Below, piece by piece: positions 19,356 through 21,779 of a stretch of 21,779 nt of DNA. The position numbers and the translations under genes were made by a program. The stretch comes from Thermomucor indicae-seudaticae (Eukaryota > Mucoromycota > Mucoromycetes > Mucorales > Lichtheimiaceae): assembly GCA_000787465.1 (NCBI GenBank), contig JSYX01000598.1, forward strand, positions 1 to 21,779, written 5' to 3'. Within the stretch, counting starts at the first letter, position 1; every line of letters starts with the position of its first letter. The notes beneath the pieces were generated by a model that was not told where the DNA came from, searched no databases, and saw only the letters and a program-made list of their open reading frames with translations.

Positions 19356-19546
19356 GACTGGCAGAAAGTATTACCGAGAGAGAAAAGAGTCAAACAGATT
19401 GCCGCAGCGCGCAGTAATGTGAGGCAACCTTCCATAAAAGGACTAACCAAATCACAGATGCCGAGTACTTGGAACCCTTGCGTAGCGATTATAACACTCA
19501 AAGCACATATACTGTTTATTGATTGGACTTTTGCGCTACTTAAAGG
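19356..19546 (-). promoter_or_regulatory. Remaining proximal promoter of the Zn2Cys6 factor
   Basis: About 190 bp lie between the regulator's ATG and the TA target site of the transposon. On the minus strand a weak TATA-like AGTATATG occurs at 19506-19513. The sequence beyond this point has been displaced 1.65 kb by the insertion, to position 21197 onward. Confidence 0.45.
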
Positions 19547-19548
19547 TA

Positions 19549-19640
19549 CAGTATTTTTAAAAAGTAATGTCGCATTTTTAAAAATAGGTGTCGCCTGCTT
19601 AGAAATCAAATATCGCATGCCTAGAAAAATTTTGTCGCAT
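19549..19640 (+). repeat. Left terminal inverted repeat with four spaced GTCGC-type motifs
   Basis: Motifs start at 19569, 19590, 19612 (ATCGC, one change) and 19634, that is 21, 22 and 22 bp apart. The outer 26 bp match the right end closely. Compared with the right arm, one extra unit containing TAGGTGTCGC is present here. Confidence 0.85.
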
Positions 19641-19759
19641 CCTATCAACTTACCCATACAGACCTACTACTTACCTATATATCGTTTACGTTGTAAAGAA
19701 ATAAAATGAAATGACTTACCTGATTGCATGTTCTTGGTTAGTAAGGAAGCCATTCAACA

Positions 19760-21041
19760 TTACATATTTTCTCTGTTGCGGCATTTATGTGAATGAGAAA
19801 CGAAACCGTGGAAATCGCTCAAAGCTAAGCTGTTACATGCGTCACTGATTCTGGTCGATAAAGTCTCTTTTTTCCAGAAATCTATGGCGCTTAACTTTGC
19901 TTTTAGCGACTGACCAGAATTGCTCAATTGGGTTCAGCTCAGGAGAATATGAAGGAAGATAAGCACATCGATATCTTCGAGACGTGATATGCTTCGCTAT
20001 GTCTTCAGACTTGTGTATAGGAGCATTATCCATAACGAGATAGTGGCCTTTCATTTGTGGATATTTGTCCAGTTCACCCAAAATGTCTTTCAAAAAGCTG
20101 ATGTAATTTCTCGTAACAGCACCAGTGCTCAAGTATCCAGACCCCTGTCCAGCCTTTCTCTTTTTCACAGGTTTTGGTATTCTCAAGCTTACTTTAATTA
20201 AACCTGAAGCAGAGATAGCACCCAATATAGTTGTGGTCTTCGTTCTTGTGGTTGGCACTGTAACAACAGCAGGAGTACCTTTCTTAGACCAAGCCCTCGT
20301 ACGTTTCATATTTATATGAAAGGCAGACTCATCAAGAAACACACAGTTGGTCAGGAAGTCCATGTCAGTTTTTTCCCACTTGCGAACCCAATCACGTCGT
20401 TCCTCAAACTTTTCTGGGCTATTTCTTTCCACAGACTGAAGCTCTGCCTGTTTAAGAGAAAGGTTACACTCTGTTCTCATGAAGTTGTAAACAGTGCTAT
20501 TAGTGACCTTAAGACGATCGAACTGTTGCATTAAATGCTCAGTCACTTCAACGACAACAGCAGAGGGATTAGCATCAATAAAATCAATAACGGCCTTTAT
20601 GTGTTCGTCAGTCAGAATGCGTCTACGGCCTTTCTGTTTACCGCTCTCAAAGATGCTATCGGGAAACTCCTCATACTGTTTGACCCATCTCTGGGCTGTG
20701 CGAACGTGAATACCCAATTGTTTCGCCGCAGCTGAAGCACTCATGCACTTCTCAATCTTCAGTTTGAAGAATCTGGCCTTGTCTTGAGGAGTATAAGTGG
20801 TATAAGTACGCTTTTCAGTCACTTCTCTCATACGAGAATCCTCATCTCTAGGCTTATCTACTTGCATTGCGTTAGCTCGGAGAGATTTCTCTGCAGGTTT
20901 CTTTTCCAAGTACTGAGTATGAGAACTAATCGTTTCAAGAGCAAATTGCTCCTGGTCAACAATATAGTCCATGGACTCAGGTCTACCGTTCTCATCAACA
21001 ACATTCCCTTTTCCATCTTCATATAGGAATTATGCACTCAT
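19760..21041 (-). pseudogene. DD34E transposase, frameshifted near the C-terminus and with an early stop
   Basis: The main open frame runs from the ATG at 20972 to TGA at 19842, 376 codons. A helix-turn-helix (about 77-98, SASAAAKQLGIHVRTAQRWV) is followed by the DDE domain: Asp214 in FLDESAFH, Asp315 in VMDNAPIH and Glu350 in ELNPIEQFW, with 34 residues between the last two. A basic PKPVKKRKAG patch could be a nuclear signal. Two lesions are visible. After FLEK, at a run of six A (minus strand, 19868-19873), the family-like C-terminus continues in another frame (starting ETLSTRISDA) to a TAA at 19760-19762. Upstream, the frame extends protein-like to an ATG at 21041, but with an in-frame TAA at codon 4 (21030-21032). 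It could still be made from 20972 with a short tail; activity is doubtful. Confidence 0.85.
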
Positions 21042-21088
21042 GTTTGAATTGTAAAGTAGTGAAAAGGAGGAAACAGTAAACGAATACA

Positions 21089-21196
21089 GCGACACCTAAT
21101 ATATACCTAGAAGTGCCAAGATTTCCCTGCGACAAATTTTTCCAGGCATGCGACATTTGATTTCTAGGCTGCGACATTACTTTTTAGAAAATGCTG
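21089..21196 (-). repeat. Right terminal inverted repeat with spaced GTCGC motifs
   Basis: Read on the plus strand the motif is GCGAC, at 21089, 21129, 21150 and 21171. The three outer copies are 21 bp apart, and the fourth is 40 bp further in. The inner copy carries the same TAGGTGTCGC context as the second unit of the left arm. Confidence 0.85.
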
Positions 21197-21198
21197 TA

Positions 21199-21629
21199 GA
21201 TCTTCGGTCTACGGCCTCGACCAAAAGAGGCAGGATATGCGTCTGCCCAGAAAAGCAGGTACTTACGAAATTAAAATAAAAATAAGTACTTAAGATTGCT
21301 TCGATGATGTTTATTGTGATAAAAGTGTCTTCTATTATTCCACATCTTTGACTCTTCCAAGGGTTGCAAGGTTACCATTGAAAATGCGAAAGGCAAAGGG
21401 GTCATGTGGTTACACGAAACATTATATGGTATAAGGGGGATATTTGATACAATAGAATAGATATATAGGGTATAGTATAGAAAGAAAAGCGAAATAAAAG
21501 TGCAATGTGTATATTGATAAAGGTCATCAACCGTGGTTACAGACCGTGGTCAAACATAGCACCAAATATTTTTATAGAATACTTTGCTTCCTTATTCTCC
21601 TGCACTTTTCTTACTTAAAACAAAGACTC
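21199..21629. other. Upstream region of the partial gene at the window end
   Basis: About 430 bases with no gene. Before the transposon landed this was continuous with 19356-19546, giving one shared intergenic region of about 620 bp between divergent genes. It contains an inverted repeat GTACTTA/TAAGTAC (around 21258-21290), two copies of ACCGTGGT 13 bp apart (21530-21537 and 21543-21550), and a TATA-like TTTATAGA at 21571-21578. Confidence 0.5.
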
Positions 21630-21779
21630 ATGGTCAACATTACTCGCGAACAAGCACTTTGTATATTCTTTCAACTTCAATTTAACGAAGAGAACACAGT
21701 CAAAGCAAAACAGGAATTTGAACCTCTTAGTGATGAATTCGACGTGTGTTATTTAGACGATCCAACCATTCCGGTGCTT
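21630..21779 (+). CDS. Start of a gene truncated by the window edge (at least 50 codons)
   Basis: ATG at 21630 in a favourable context opens a frame that is still open at the window end. It starts MVNITREQALCIFFQLQFNE and continues with charged, protein-like sequence. A TATA-like TTTATAGA lies 52 nt upstream. I do not recognise the N-terminus, and an intron within the visible part cannot be excluded. It is divergent from the Zn2Cys6 factor, with the transposon between them. Confidence 0.6.
   Translation, partial: MVNITREQALCIFFQLQFNEENTVKAKQEFEPLSDEFDVCYLDDPTIPVL

Larger units (their letters stand above)
19549..21196 (-). mobile_element. Tc1/mariner-superfamily (DD34E) DNA transposon, 1648 bp
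   Basis: The element begins CAGTATTTTTAA and, on the opposite strand from the right end, CAGCATTTTCTAA. Both ends continue AAAGTAATGTCGCA, so they are imperfect terminal inverted repeats. It is flanked by TA at 19547-19548 and 21197-21198, the target duplication expected of this superfamily. It encodes one transposase, on the minus strand. The ends and the TA duplication are directly visible; assignment to Tc1/mariner rests on these and on the D, D, E residues of the transposase. It lies between the Zn2Cys6 gene and a divergent gene at 21630. Confidence 0.92.

Noticed and set aside
19158..19709. 183-codon plus-strand frame crossing the transposon boundary
   Set aside because: It runs from the zinc-cluster exon through the promoter into the terminal repeat, so it cannot be an old gene, and it shows no domain.
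1..21779. CRISPR arrays, tRNA or rRNA genes, biosynthetic or defence cluster
   Set aside because: No regularly spaced direct repeats, tRNA box motifs or rRNA-like stretches were found by eye, and the genes here belong to unrelated housekeeping functions.

Overview
This is nuclear DNA from an intron-rich fungus. About 46 short (roughly 35-190 nt) spliceosomal introns can be placed, with GT/GC donors and CTAAC- or CTGAC-like branch sites. The gene set is fungal: a mitochondrial presequence protease, an isocitrate lyase, a Zn2Cys6 regulator, a 25-residue ribosomal protein and a Tc1/mariner transposon. The many tiny exons and pyrimidine-rich leaders would suit an early-diverging lineage such as Mucoromycota, but that is an inference from style, not proof.

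Layout. 235-1423 (+): an unrecognised acidic, probably nuclear protein in eight exons. 1424-2365: no confident gene, but one TATA-like promoter and an 11-bp hairpin. 2366-2637 (+): a small two-exon hypothetical protein. 2638-3409: nothing supported. 3410-6166 (-): DNA topoisomerase III, nine exons. 6435-8305 (-): isocitrate lyase, five exons. 8688-12837 (-): CYM1/PITRM1-type M16C presequence protease, nineteen exons, with a mitochondrial targeting leader. 13053-14367 (+): NIPA-type membrane transporter, five exons. 14575-14780 (+): ribosomal protein eL41. 15113-15331 (-): small helical protein of unknown role. 15865-16863 (+): single-exon membrane-anchored GNAT-fold protein. 17000-19355 (-): Zn2Cys6 transcription factor, three exons. 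19549-21196: a complete DD34E Tc1/mariner element with TA target duplication and a damaged transposase. 21630 to the window end (+): start of a further gene.

The genes do not form one pathway; this is ordinary euchromatin with one transposon. The spliced models were built by hand. Each joins into one uninterrupted frame whose length suits the family where a family is known (TOP3 754 aa, ICL 536, CYM1 1019, NIPA 349, eL41 25, Zn2Cys6 factor 748).

The most unusual points are an eL41 initiation codon split by an intron, three GC-AG introns in three neighbouring genes, a zinc cluster whose six cysteines are spread over three exons, and a transposon 193 bp upstream of that regulator's start. The transposon's arms carry a GTCGC motif every 21-22 bp, and its transposase has two separate lesions. 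I do not see an obvious new defence, mobile or metabolic system.
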